Assembly (NCBI RefSeq): GCF_002796985.1
Contig: NZ_PEKX01000022.1
Span: 1-64,000 of the forward strand
DNA: 64,000 nt
Direction of reading: 5' to 3'
Source of the DNA: Pseudomonas sp.
Lineage (GTDB): Bacteria > Pseudomonadota > Gammaproteobacteria > Pseudomonadales > Pseudomonadaceae
Positions 30,326 to 40,076 of the stretch are shown piece by piece. The notes under the pieces are model-generated. The model saw nothing but the letters and a program-made list of their open reading frames with translations. It ran no database searches and was not told where the DNA came from. Position 1 is the first letter of the stretch, and each line of letters starts with the position of its first letter. The position numbers and the translations under genes are program-made.

Positions 30326-30913
30326 ATGCTTGGCGTCGCCATCCTGATCTTTCTGATCACCGATCCGTTCGGCAACATCGCGGTTTTCCTGGCCGCCCTC
30401 AAATCCGTGCCTGCCGAACGCCGTCTGAAAGTAGCGCTGCGCGAACTGCTGTTCGCCCTGGGCCTTTTGCTACTGTTCCTTACCCTGGGCGAGCACATCC
30501 TCACCGGGCTGGGGCTGTCCAAGGAGGCGACCGGCATCGCCGGCGGCATCATCCTCTTCGTGGTCGCCATGCGCCTGATCTTCCCAACGGCTCAGGGCGT
30601 GCTGGGCGACATGCCGGACAACGAACCGTTGTTCGTGCCGCTGGCCACGCCGGCGGTGGCGGGGCCGTCCGCGCTGGCGATGCTGATCACCCTGCGCAGC
30701 ACCTACACTGGTCCCTTGTGGGAGCTTTACCTGGCGGTGATCCTGGCGTGGGCGGCGACTGCCTTCATCCTGCTGCAGGCGTCTTACCTGCAACGCTTCC
30801 TCGGTCCGCGTGGGCTGATGGCCGTTGAGCGTCTGGCCGGCATGCTGCTGATTATGCTCAGCGTGAACATGCTCCTGCAGAACGTGCGCAGCTTCCTGCA
30901 TATCGCCGCCTGA
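30326..30913 (+). CDS. MarC-family (YhgN-like) integral membrane protein
   Basis: 195 residues, six predicted membrane segments. The start LIFLITDPFGNIAVFLAALK and the motif PLATPAVAGPSAL are MarC/YhgN family features; length is close to E. coli YhgN. The transported substrate is not established for the family. The amidase ATG follows after 22 bases on the same strand. Confidence 0.85.
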   Translation: MLGVAILIFLITDPFGNIAVFLAALKSVPAERRLKVALRELLFALGLLLLFLTLGEHILTGLGLSKEATGIAGGIILFVVAMRLIFPTAQGVLGDMPDNEPLFVPLATPAVAGPSALAMLITLRSTYTGPLWELYLAVILAWAATAFILLQASYLQRFLGPRGLMAVERLAGMLLIMLSVNMLLQNVRSFLHIAA

Positions 30914-30935
30914 TGCTCTCTCCTTGAGAACCGCC

Positions 30936-31718
30936 ATGATCCTGCGTGTCCTGACTTTTGCGCTCCTCACCACACTGCTAGCCGGCTGTGCCGACAAAGG
31001 CCTGCAGATCAATCGCGAGCATGTGTCGAAGAACCAGGACAGCCGTATCCAGTACGTCATCGTCCACTACACCTCGGCCGACCTGCCGCGCTCGCTGGCG
31101 CTGCTGACTCATGGCGAAGTGAGTGCGCACTACCTGATTGGCGACAACCCGGCGACCATCTACCAGCTGGTGGACGAGAACCGCCGCGCCTGGCACGCCG
31201 GTGCCAGCGAATGGCAGGGTCGTACCTGGCTGAATTCAACCTCCATCGGTATTGAACTGGTGAACCCCGGGTACCGTGATACCCCGAGCGGGAAGATCTG
31301 GTATCCGTATCCGGATGCCCAGATCGATGCATTGATTGCCCTGCTGCGAGACATCACCCAGCGTCAGGGCATCACTCCGGAACATATCCTCGGGCACAGT
31401 GATATTGCCCCGCAGCGCAAGGTCGATCCGGGGCCGTTGTTCCCCTGGAAGAAGCTGGCCGAGGCAGGCCTGATCCCCTGGCCGAAGCCGGGCGAGCTGG
31501 CGCGTCGCCTGGCCGAGCTGAATGGCCAGTTGCCGGCGCCGGGGTGGTTCCAGCAGCAGTTGGCGCGCCACGGTTACGCGGTGCCGCTCGATGGGGTCAT
31601 GGATGAGGAGACCCGCAACGTCATCGCGGCCTTCCAGATGCGCTTCCGCCCCGACCGCTTCGATGGCGAACCCGACCTGGAAACCGCCGCGCTGCTGCTG
31701 GCGGTGCCGACCTCTTAA
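30936..31718 (+). CDS. ampDh2: N-acetylmuramoyl-L-alanine amidase, AmpDh2-like lipoprotein
   Basis: 260 residues from the ATG at 30936; an upstream TTG is less likely. The signal peptide ends in lipobox LLAGC (about residues 15-19), so it is probably an outer-membrane lipoprotein. The amidase_2 domain has zinc ligand patterns YVIVHYTS and HILGHSDIAPQRKVDPG; the C-terminus looks like a peptidoglycan-binding domain. It removes peptide stems from muramic acid for wall recycling. Position beside kinB-algB matches PA5485 of P. aeruginosa. Its end overlaps the convergent kinB by 4 bases. Confidence 0.88.
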   Translation: MILRVLTFALLTTLLAGCADKGLQINREHVSKNQDSRIQYVIVHYTSADLPRSLALLTHGEVSAHYLIGDNPATIYQLVDENRRAWHAGASEWQGRTWLNSTSIGIELVNPGYRDTPSGKIWYPYPDAQIDALIALLRDITQRQGITPEHILGHSDIAPQRKVDPGPLFPWKKLAEAGLIPWPKPGELARRLAELNGQLPAPGWFQQQLARHGYAVPLDGVMDEETRNVIAAFQMRFRPDRFDGEPDLETAALLLAVPTS

Positions 31719-33508
31719 AGCGGTAGCAACAGATAGAAGCGCGAGCCCTTGCCCTGTTGCGAACGCAGGACGATGCGCCCGCCGTGCAACTGCACGATTT
31801 CCCGGCAGAGCGCCAGGCCGAGTCCGACACCGCCTTTCTTGCGGCCCACCTGCACGAAGGGCTCGAAGATGCGCCCTTGCTGGCTGAGCGGGATGCCGTC
31901 GCCGCTGTCTTCCACGGCAATCACCACGCGCTCCTCCTGGCAGTGCGCCTGCAGCCGGATCGTGCCGCCTTCGGGGGTGTGGCGCAGTGCGTTGCCGATC
32001 AGGTTATCCAGCACGCGCTCAATCTGCGTGCGGTCGATATTGATGGGTGGCAGACCGTCAGCAATCTCCAGTTCGAGCTCAATACGCTTGCGCTCTGCGG
32101 GACCGGCAAAGCGCTGGTTCGCCTGGCGCAGCAGATCGCCCACATCGCACAGCTGCAGCTCCAGCTTCTGGGTGCCGCTCTGGTATCGGGAGAAATTCAG
32201 CAGGTCGTTGATCAGCCGTACCAGGCGGTGCATCTCCTCGTCCACGGTGCGCACCAGATCCCGCTCGCGGGATTCCTCGGGGAACGTCAGCCGCTCGGCG
32301 AGCAGGCCGAAGGCCATGTGCATACCGGTCATGGGAGTGCGAAGCTCGTGGGATGCGCGCAGTACGAAGTCATTGCGCACGCGCTCGAAGGCGCGCTGCT
32401 CGGTGACGTCGCGCACTACCATCACTGCACCGATGTTACGACCGTCGTCATGGCTGACCGGCGACATGCCCCAGGTCAGCAGTCGAGTCTCACCGCCCAC
32501 TTCCACCACCAGGTCTTGCGGAGTTTCTTCCAGCAGGTTGCCGTTCAGGACGCGCTGGACCGCCTGAGTCAGCTCCGGGTTGTTCAGTAGGGTGCCCAAC
32601 TCCTGGCCCAGTGGGTCGCTTTGGGAAAACAACTGGCGGGTAGCGACCGGGTTGGCATGCTCGATGCGGCCGTGACGGTCGAGGATCACCAGGCCGTCGT
32701 CGATGCTGTCGAGTACCGCCAGCAGACGCTTGCGGCCCGAGCCCAGCGCCTCGGTATTGCTCGCTCGATAGAGGCGTAACGCTTCCGCCATCAGGCCGAA
32801 GCGGCGGCTCAGGGAGGACATTTCGGCGATGCCGGAGACGGGCAGGGTGACGTCGAAATCGCCCTGGCCGATTTTGTCCGCCGCCTTGGCCAGCGTCTCG
32901 ATAGGGGCGCCGAAGCGGCGGGCGATGCTGTGCGCGGTGATGAAGCCGACCACCAGGATGGCGATGCCGATCAGGCCGAGCAGGCCGCTGATCAGCAGGG
33001 GGCGATCACGGGCCGAGCGCTCATCGGTGCTGATGTTTTCCATCGCGCCCTGGTGCAGCGACAGCAGGCGGTTGCGCAAGACGTCGAGGGTGCGGCTGAG
33101 ATCGCTGTCCTCCAGTAATGCCGGGCGTCCCGGGCCGGTCGTGTCGCTCGCCTCGACAAACAATCGATGGGCATCGGCGATTTGCGTCATGGCCTGGCGT
33201 TCGCCGCTGGTGCGCGCCAGCGCGCGCCCCTGGTCGAGTGCCTGGGCGAAGTGCGTGCGGGCCCGTTCGAGATGTTCCAGGTTGGGCCGGGCGCTGAGTA
33301 CCTGTTCCAGTTCGTCGCCCAGCGCCTGACGCAGGCGCTGGCTGACCTCGATGGCGTCGAAGTTGCGTTGGATCAGTTGGGCCTGCTCGCGGCCAGTCAG
33401 CACCACACTGAACAGCCCGAGCAGCAGCCCCAGTAGCGCTACCGTGATGAGCGCCGAGATGCTGAGGAACAGCCTCGTGCGCAGCGTCATCGGGATCGGC
33501 AGGTTCAT
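31715..33508 (-). CDS. kinB: Sensor histidine kinase KinB
   Basis: 597 residues. Two membrane segments (about 10-34 and 172-195) bracket a periplasmic helical sensor; then HAMP (RRFGAPIETLAKAADKIGQG), a PAS domain, HisKA with FVLRASHELRTPMTGMH carrying the phospho-acceptor histidine, and a HATPase with NALRHTPEGG and GDGIPLSQQGRIFEPFVQVGRKKGGVGLGLALC. It matches P. aeruginosa KinB, which controls AlgB in alginate and virulence regulation. The ATG overlaps the algB stop by 4 bases. Confidence 0.93.
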   Translation of the reverse strand: MNLPIPMTLRTRLFLSISALITVALLGLLLGLFSVVLTGREQAQLIQRNFDAIEVSQRLRQALGDELEQVLSARPNLEHLERARTHFAQALDQGRALARTSGERQAMTQIADAHRLFVEASDTTGPGRPALLEDSDLSRTLDVLRNRLLSLHQGAMENISTDERSARDRPLLISGLLGLIGIAILVVGFITAHSIARRFGAPIETLAKAADKIGQGDFDVTLPVSGIAEMSSLSRRFGLMAEALRLYRASNTEALGSGRKRLLAVLDSIDDGLVILDRHGRIEHANPVATRQLFSQSDPLGQELGTLLNNPELTQAVQRVLNGNLLEETPQDLVVEVGGETRLLTWGMSPVSHDDGRNIGAVMVVRDVTEQRAFERVRNDFVLRASHELRTPMTGMHMAFGLLAERLTFPEESRERDLVRTVDEEMHRLVRLINDLLNFSRYQSGTQKLELQLCDVGDLLRQANQRFAGPAERKRIELELEIADGLPPINIDRTQIERVLDNLIGNALRHTPEGGTIRLQAHCQEERVVIAVEDSGDGIPLSQQGRIFEPFVQVGRKKGGVGLGLALCREIVQLHGGRIVLRSQQGKGSRFYLLLPL

Positions 33509-34851
33509 AGGCTGTACTGTTTGCGCTTGCGATAGAGGGTGGAAGCATCGATTCCCAGGGTCTTGGCCGCCTGGTCGAGCGTGGCGCTGGAGGCCATCAC
33601 CGCGGCGATGTGGGCTTTCTCCAGCTCTTCCAGGCTCATTGCCTCGCCAATGCGCGGTGCGGAGCTGGTGGCCTGTTCGCCAATGGCGAGCTGTTCGACT
33701 CCGATAAGCTCAATATTGCAAATGATGCTCGCGCGTTCGATCACATTGCGCAGTTCTCGCACGTTCCCCGGCCAGTTATAGCGGCGCAGTAGCGCGCGGG
33801 CTTCTTCGGTGAATCCACGGGCAGGGCGACCATACTCCTTCACGAAACGGGCGAGGAAGCGTTCGGCCAGTCCGAGGATGTCCTCGACGCGTTCCCGCAG
33901 CGGCGGCAGATTCAGCACGATGACATTCAGACGGTAGAGCAGGTCTTCGCGGAAAGTGCCCTGGGCGACCATGCCGGCAAGGTCGCGGTTGGTGGCGGCG
34001 AGGATGCGTACATCGGCATTGCGGGTGACCGGGTCGCCGATCCGCTCGTACTCCTTGTCCTGGATAAAGCGCAGCAGTTTTGGCTGCAGGATGAGGGGAA
34101 AATCGCCGATCTCGTCGAGGAACAACGTGCCGCCATCCGCCTGGCTGATGCGCCCGAGGGTGTTCTCGGTGGCGCCAGTGAAGGCACCACGGCTGTGGCC
34201 GAACAGTTCGCTCTCCATCAACTCGGCAGACAGGGAAGGGCAGTTGATGGTCACGCAGGACTTCTTCGCCCGCTTGCTCCAACCGTGGATCGCCCGGGCC
34301 AGCTCACCCTTGCCGGAGCCGGACTCGCCGAGGATGAGGATGTTGGCGTCGGTGGCGGCCACCTGGCGCGCCGTCTCCAGCACGGCGGCCATGGCCGGGC
34401 TGTGGGACTCCAGCACATCGCCCTGCTTGCGCACCTCGCCTTCCAGCGCCTCGATGCGGGCGGTGAGCTGGCGTACTTCCAGTTGCTTGGCTGCGGCCAG
34501 GCGCAGTTGGTCAGGGCTGCAGGGCTTGACCAGATAATCGGCGGCGCCTGCCTGCATGGCGTCCACGGCGGTGTCGACCGCCGAATGCGCGGTGACTATC
34601 ACCACGCGCATCCAGGGTGCCTGCACGCGCATTTGCGCCAGCACGTCCAGGCCGTTGTCATCGCCCAGGCGCAGGTCGAGGAAGCACAGGTCGAACACCT
34701 GGTGCTGCAACAGGTTCTCGGATTGCTGCGCACTGCTGGCGGTGGCCACGCTGTAGCCCTCGTCCTCCAGGCAGTAGCGGAAAGAGCGCAGGATGGCGGA
34801 CTCGTCATCGACCAGCAGGATCCGGCCTTGCCGTTCAGGCGTTGCGTCCAT
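33505..34851 (-). CDS. algB: Sigma-54-dependent response regulator AlgB
   Basis: 448 residues. Receiver with phospho-acceptor Asp59 (FLDLRLGDDNG), AAA+ domain with GESGSGKGELARAIHG and the sigma-54 contact motif GAFTGA, and a C-terminal Fis-type helix-turn-helix (LDQAAKTLGIDASTLYRKRKQY). NtrC-family activator paired with KinB. A sigma-54-like promoter occurs 1.3 kb away at 36161, though a link is only inferred. Confidence 0.93.
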   Translation of the reverse strand: MDATPERQGRILLVDDESAILRSFRYCLEDEGYSVATASSAQQSENLLQHQVFDLCFLDLRLGDDNGLDVLAQMRVQAPWMRVVIVTAHSAVDTAVDAMQAGAADYLVKPCSPDQLRLAAAKQLEVRQLTARIEALEGEVRKQGDVLESHSPAMAAVLETARQVAATDANILILGESGSGKGELARAIHGWSKRAKKSCVTINCPSLSAELMESELFGHSRGAFTGATENTLGRISQADGGTLFLDEIGDFPLILQPKLLRFIQDKEYERIGDPVTRNADVRILAATNRDLAGMVAQGTFREDLLYRLNVIVLNLPPLRERVEDILGLAERFLARFVKEYGRPARGFTEEARALLRRYNWPGNVRELRNVIERASIICNIELIGVEQLAIGEQATSSAPRIGEAMSLEELEKAHIAAVMASSATLDQAAKTLGIDASTLYRKRKQYSL

Positions 34852-34972
34852 TCAGCAATGTCCTCGTTGTGTGATTCGCTGTTGTTGGTTGTGCGATTTT
34901 TCTTAGTCCAAGGATTTTCGTGCAAGTTGCAAGAATCTTTCTTATTCCTCGGGCAGGGTGCACAGGCCAGAG

Positions 34973-35020
34973 TTATTCACAGGCGATTCAACACATTGAA
35001 TTACAAGATTTTTATCCACA
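34973..35020 (+). other. Two DnaA boxes between algB and the BON-domain gene
   Basis: TTATTCACA (34973-34981) and TTATCCACA (35012-35020), same orientation, in the AT-rich divergent promoter region. DnaA may influence either gene. Confidence 0.6.
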
Positions 35021-35081
35021 AAAACGCACTGAAACGGCGCTTGCGAATCTAATTTCGCACCATCGTTTGACGGAGACCGCC

Positions 35082-35936
35082 ATGCCTACCCCGAAGATCC
35101 TCGCCCTGGTCCTGAGTACCGCGCTGCTCGCTTTGCAGCCTTTTGCCAGCCATGCCGCCGAGGCTGGGCTTTCCGCGCAGCTCGCCGAAGCACGCCAGGA
35201 AGGTTCGATCTGGACGGCCATCAACCTCAACCGCGAACTCAAGCCCTACACGATCAAGGTCGATGTGGAGAACGGCCGCGCGCAGTTGACCGGCGCCGTG
35301 GCCAGCGAAGAGCAGAAGGCGCTGGCCGGGCAGATCGCCGGCAGCGTCGAAGGCATTACGGCTGTGGATAACCAGTTGGGTGTGGACGCCTCTCTAGCGG
35401 ACACGCAGAAGGCCGACGCCGCCACGGACGCAGGAGTCGTGCAGCGTTGGGATGACGCCACGCTGGCGGCCAGGGTGAAATCCAAGTTGCTGCTGGAAAA
35501 GCGCGGCGAAGGTCTGGACATCAAGGTCACCAGCCGCGCGGGGGCCATTACCCTGGAAGGCACGGCGGCCAGCGACGAGGCCAGCCAGCAAGCCGCGCAC
35601 CTGGCGGCTCAGACCGAGGGCGTCACTGCTGTGGATAACCGCCTGAAGGTCGATCCGGACGCCGCCTCCACACAGAAACTCGAGAAGTCCGTCGGCGATG
35701 CCCAGGCTGCTGTCAGCGACGCCTGGATCACCAGCCAGATCAAGGCCGGCATCCTCGCCGTCCACGCGCTGCAAGGCCTTTCCATCGGCGTTTCCACCCG
35801 AGATGGCGTGGTGACCTTGAGTGGGCAGGTGCCCAACGCCGACGAGCGCCAGCAACTGATCGATTCCGCACGCAAGACCCGCGGTGTGCATGCGGTGGAC
35901 GCTACCGCGCTGAAGGTGGCCGGCCAGGCCGCCTGA
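35082..35936 (+). CDS. Periplasmic protein with three BON domains
   Basis: 284 residues from the ATG at 35082 with a signal peptide ending near SHAAEA. Three BON repeats (about 45-110, 125-195 and 215-280) each contain a variant of ITLEGTAASDEASQQAA and GVxAVDNxL. BON domains are thought to bind phospholipid or envelope partners; OsmY-like stress proteins share them. The corresponding P. aeruginosa position beside algB also holds a BON protein. Two perfect DnaA boxes (35363, 35630) fall on the Ala-Val-Asp-Asn codons of repeats one and two. Confidence 0.85.
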   Translation: MPTPKILALVLSTALLALQPFASHAAEAGLSAQLAEARQEGSIWTAINLNRELKPYTIKVDVENGRAQLTGAVASEEQKALAGQIAGSVEGITAVDNQLGVDASLADTQKADAATDAGVVQRWDDATLAARVKSKLLLEKRGEGLDIKVTSRAGAITLEGTAASDEASQQAAHLAAQTEGVTAVDNRLKVDPDAASTQKLEKSVGDAQAAVSDAWITSQIKAGILAVHALQGLSIGVSTRDGVVTLSGQVPNADERQQLIDSARKTRGVHAVDATALKVAGQAA

Positions 35937-36160
35937 CTTTCCTGCCCTTCCCAGCGGAGTGGAGGTCATGACCTGCACGACCCAATGAGCCAGCTCAAGC
36001 ACTCGCAGAAGTGATGGGCTCGCGGGGCGCAGAAGATGCTGGAAGCCGGGATTGCAAAAAGCACGAACTATCCCGACCCATCGTGCAGGATGCGGCAGAG
36101 AGAGGTGTTTGCGAAAAATTCAATTTATTGATTTAAAAGGGAAAAATAGATTTATCCGCC
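35937..36160. other. Intergenic stretch without a gene
   Basis: Between the BON-domain gene and the sigma-54-like promoter no coding frame with a credible start was seen. The last 60 bases are AT-rich (about 36105-36155), as is common upstream of sigma-54 promoters, where an activator or IHF may bind. Confidence 0.5.
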
Positions 36161-36176
36161 TGGCACGCGGCGTGCA
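36161..36176 (+). promoter_or_regulatory. Sigma-54 (RpoN) promoter, -24/-12
   Basis: TGGCACG (36161-36167), four bases, then GTGCA (36172-36176) differs from the consensus TGGCACG-N4-TTGCA at one base. It lies 113 bases upstream of the next ATG, with an AT-rich tract before it. Confidence 0.65.
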
Positions 36177-36288
36177 ATTCCCCTTGCAAGGCAGTGAACA
36201 AGACCACTCGCGACGGTGAGAACCCAGAGGCCGGGGGAAGCGTTCCCCGGGTTCGACAGACAGGCCGGCGACGGGCAGGAGAAACGGC

Positions 36289-36582
36289 ATGAACAGCGGA
36301 ACCTACAGCCCAGTGCAAGTCGCTTGTATCGATGGGTGGAGCCGGATCTTCTTCGCCGCCGCCCTGCTGCTGGTCAGCCAGGTGCAACTGCCGATGCCGG
36401 TCTCTCAGGCCTCCAGCGCGCCGGTCACCTATGTCCTGGGCGCCCCCAGCTCTCCCGGCCTTTACCGTGAAGCCTCGCGTTATCCACAGCCTGCCCGTAA
36501 CCAGGCGCAGGTACTGGCAGCCCCGCAGACTCAGGCCCAGGTTCAGCCGATGGCGCGTGCGCAAGGCGGCTGGGTGTTCTGA
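36289..36582 (+). CDS. Small hypothetical membrane or exported protein
   Basis: 97 residues, ATG preceded by AGGAG at 8 bases. One hydrophobic segment (about 18-36) is followed by a Gln/Ala/Pro-rich tail ending QGGWVF. I do not recognise a family. The sigma-54-like promoter upstream supports it as a real gene. A DnaA box (36480-36488) is encoded as Arg-Tyr-Pro-Gln. Confidence 0.6.
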   Translation: MNSGTYSPVQVACIDGWSRIFFAAALLLVSQVQLPMPVSQASSAPVTYVLGAPSSPGLYREASRYPQPARNQAQVLAAPQTQAQVQPMARAQGGWVF

Positions 36583-36735
36583 ATTGATTCGCTGGCAGGC
36601 TCCAGGTCTGTCCGACAGGTCCGCAGTGCCCGGATGCGCCCGGGCGGACACCCCTTCCGGAGACTGACTTGTGATCACTCTGGAGCAGGCACCCGAAGCG
36701 GTGCCGAACCGACAACGAGAAGAGGAGATACCCCC

Positions 36736-36897
36736 ATGCTTAGCTGGGCACTGACATTCCTGATCATCGCCATCATCGCTGCGGTCCTGGGCTTCGGTGG
36801 TATCGCCGGCACCGCTACCAGTATCGCCAAGATCCTGTTCGTCATTTTCCTGGTGCTGTTCATCGTGTCGTTCTTCATGGGCCGTCGGCGAGGTTGA
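36736..36897 (+). CDS. DUF1328 small membrane protein (YtjA-like)
   Basis: 53 residues from ATG 36736: MLSWALTFLIIAIIAAVLGF start, GIAGTATSIAKILFVIF core, RRRG end. Two membrane helices. Family members are short envelope proteins of unknown role. A GGAG ribosome-binding site lies 8-9 bases upstream. It may share transcripts with the preceding 97-residue gene. Confidence 0.88.
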   Translation: MLSWALTFLIIAIIAAVLGFGGIAGTATSIAKILFVIFLVLFIVSFFMGRRRG

Positions 36898-37213
36898 CGT
36901 CCTCCTGGCCGGAAGAAGTCGAACCAGGAGCGTCATGGAGAGCTCTACCGCAACCGGCCGCTGTCGGCTCTTCTGTTCGTCGCAGGGACCCAGGCCCTGG
37001 CCGACGAGGCGGGCGAAGGGGTCAAACGGATCCTGGATGATCCGCTCAAGCGCGATCCGAACGGGTACCGACGCAGAGAGCGGCTGCAAGAGATTCGCGT
37101 AGCCAGAAGGCCTACGCAGGGCCAGGGGGCCGGGCTGTTCGGGATGCTTCAGGTCCTGAGTGACCCCGGGGTACAGGGGGTACCTCCGCAGCAGCGGGCC
37201 GGGTCAGGCAAAA
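36898..37213 (+). pseudogene. Possible frameshifted small exported protein
   Basis: The frame continuing from the DUF1328 stop is open and encodes a signal-peptide-like stretch, LSALLFVAGTQALADEAGEG, and then a charged segment, but has no ATG. The only nearby ATG (36934, MESSTATG) is in another frame that stops at 37102. A single base change around 36955-36962 would join them. It may be a decayed gene or a sequence error. No family recognised. Confidence 0.3.
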
Positions 37214-37250
37214 AAGCCTGCGGAGCCGGCGCGGGATTCTCGCGCAGGCT
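37210..37250 (-). terminator. Terminator of the DUF3313 lipoprotein gene
   Basis: GCCTGCG (37216-37222) and CGCAGGC (37243-37249) form a stem with a GC-rich loop, followed on the minus strand by TTTTTT. Confidence 0.75.
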
Positions 37251-37280
37251 CCGGAGCGCCTCATTTCATAGCGCAGTCGA

Positions 37281-37940
37281 TCAGGGCTTGAAGTTGGCCG
37301 CGTCGCGCGCCCAGCCATCGAGCACCGGTTTCAGATCCGCGAGGGACAAGTGGGTGCTGGTGTTCTCCAGTGTCTTGCCCGCGCCCTTGCGCACCACCTG
37401 GGCGACCGGTTTGCTGGTCGCGCCATCCAGCGCCTCGAATTCCACGTAGACCTCGGTGTCCTGGTCACGAGTGCCGACCGCCGTGGTCGTTGCCGCCACC
37501 ACCAGCGCAATCGGGATCACCTCATAGGCTTTCAGGCCCTCGGTGGAGATGTTCACCCCGGTAATCGCGGTACGCAGCACCAGGGTGTCCCGGTCGGCCT
37601 GCTGGACGATGCGGTAGCGGCTACCGAGTTGCAGTTCGACCTGCTGCTTGAGGTAGTCGGGGATTTCGTTGAGGGTCTTCTGGTCGATGTTCTCGGTGGG
37701 CTTGGGCGGCGGGTAATACACCGGCCGCTCGACCAGTACCGAGCTGTAGTTCTGCAATTTCAGGTTCGGGTCGACCCAGCGCAGCACGGGTTGGCCGCTG
37801 GGCGAAGTGGCTGGTTTGAGGTGCGAATAGTCGCCGAGGAAGCCCGAATACTGCGAGGCATCCGGTTTCTGGCTGGAACAGCCGGCCAGCGCCAGGGCGG
37901 TGGCGAAGAGCAGGGTGGGTACTACGTAGCGTCGCGTCAT
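37281..37940 (-). CDS. DUF3313-type lipoprotein
   Basis: 219 residues with a lipobox LALAGC at about residues 16-21. The body shows VLRTAITGV and EVIPIALVVAATTTAVGTRDQDTEVYVEFEALD, as in DUF3313 lipoproteins. Outer-membrane location is likely; function unknown. Confidence 0.8.
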   Translation of the reverse strand: MTRRYVVPTLLFATALALAGCSSQKPDASQYSGFLGDYSHLKPATSPSGQPVLRWVDPNLKLQNYSSVLVERPVYYPPPKPTENIDQKTLNEIPDYLKQQVELQLGSRYRIVQQADRDTLVLRTAITGVNISTEGLKAYEVIPIALVVAATTTAVGTRDQDTEVYVEFEALDGATSKPVAQVVRKGAGKTLENTSTHLSLADLKPVLDGWARDAANFKP

Positions 37941-38440
37941 GGAGCGTCCTTATTCAGAGTGTCACCGCGTTGTGCTTTCACCACATTGAACAACCCGTTG
38001 CTTACCCGGCTGCTGCGGCGGCGGCAGGGTATCCGCACGCTCGCTCGAAGCCGGTTGAACTTCACTGACGTCAGTCAATTCGGAGTGTCGTTGAAAGGTC
38101 TTACAATCACTCGCCGATTCTCGTCGGTCGATTTACTTCGGCCTTCCGAGGAGCTGCGACCGCAACAATGAAGAGCGGAATCCGGTGACTTATCCACAGC
38201 ACCCGCATTCCCGCCAGCCTTGCAGCCGAAGGGCCCTTAGCTCGCCCCCGGCCATCCATGACGGTTTCCTCAGCGCGACCGTACATCCGGTAACAAGAAG
38301 CCGCGACCCTCGTGTCCCAGGCTTTCCATCCGCTCGATCCAGGCCATTGACGGCCAATTTTCACCAAGCCTAGACGGCTTTGTAGAGCGCTGCGTGACAG
38401 GCGTTGAGGAATCTGTGTCATGCAGAAAATCAAGGGTCGA
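37941..38440. other. Intergenic stretch without a recognised gene
   Basis: About 500 bases between the DUF3313 gene and the structured gltP leader. Frames present look like chance. One perfect DnaA box lies at 38190-38198. Confidence 0.5.
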
Positions 38441-38472
38441 ACGACCTGGAACCAAGGTTTCAGATGCCATTT

Positions 38473-38553
38473 CCCATGCCGATTGTGCATGGGGTAGGCG
38501 TTTCCGGCATTAGACGGGGAAGGGGGGGGTCGGAATCATGCGCCCCCTTTTTC
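38473..38553 (+). ncRNA. Structured leader or small RNA with terminator upstream of gltP
   Basis: A perfect 7-base hairpin (CCCATGC 38473-38479 / GCATGGG 38487-38493) is followed by a second hairpin (AAGGGGGG / CCCCCTTT) ending in a T-run near 38553, 66 bases before gltP. This is the shape of an attenuator or an independent small RNA. Inferred only. Confidence 0.35.
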
Positions 38554-38618
38554 GCTGGCCGTCGGTATCCCGATGGTTTGGCGACCCCGACTTCCACAAG
38601 AATCAAGGGTGACTCACT

Positions 38619-39968
<1,350 letters not shown>

Positions 39969-39978
39969 CCCGCAAGGG

Positions 39979-40015
39979 TTATCCACAAGGCCCCGGCACC
40001 GTCCGGGGCCTTGTC
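39979..40015 (+). terminator. gltP terminator preceded by a DnaA box
   Basis: AAGGCCCCGG (39987-39996) pairs with CCGGGGCCTT (40003-40012). A perfect DnaA box occupies 39979-39987. Confidence 0.75.
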
Positions 40016-40076
40016 GTTTCTGGCGTCGGAGGCACCGCTGCCGCTATCATCGCGGCCATTCCAAGGGGGACATCGC

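Noticed and set aside
38107..38490. 127-codon minus-strand frame upstream of gltP
   Set aside because: No credible ribosome-binding site or recognisable domain, and the region contains structured non-coding features.
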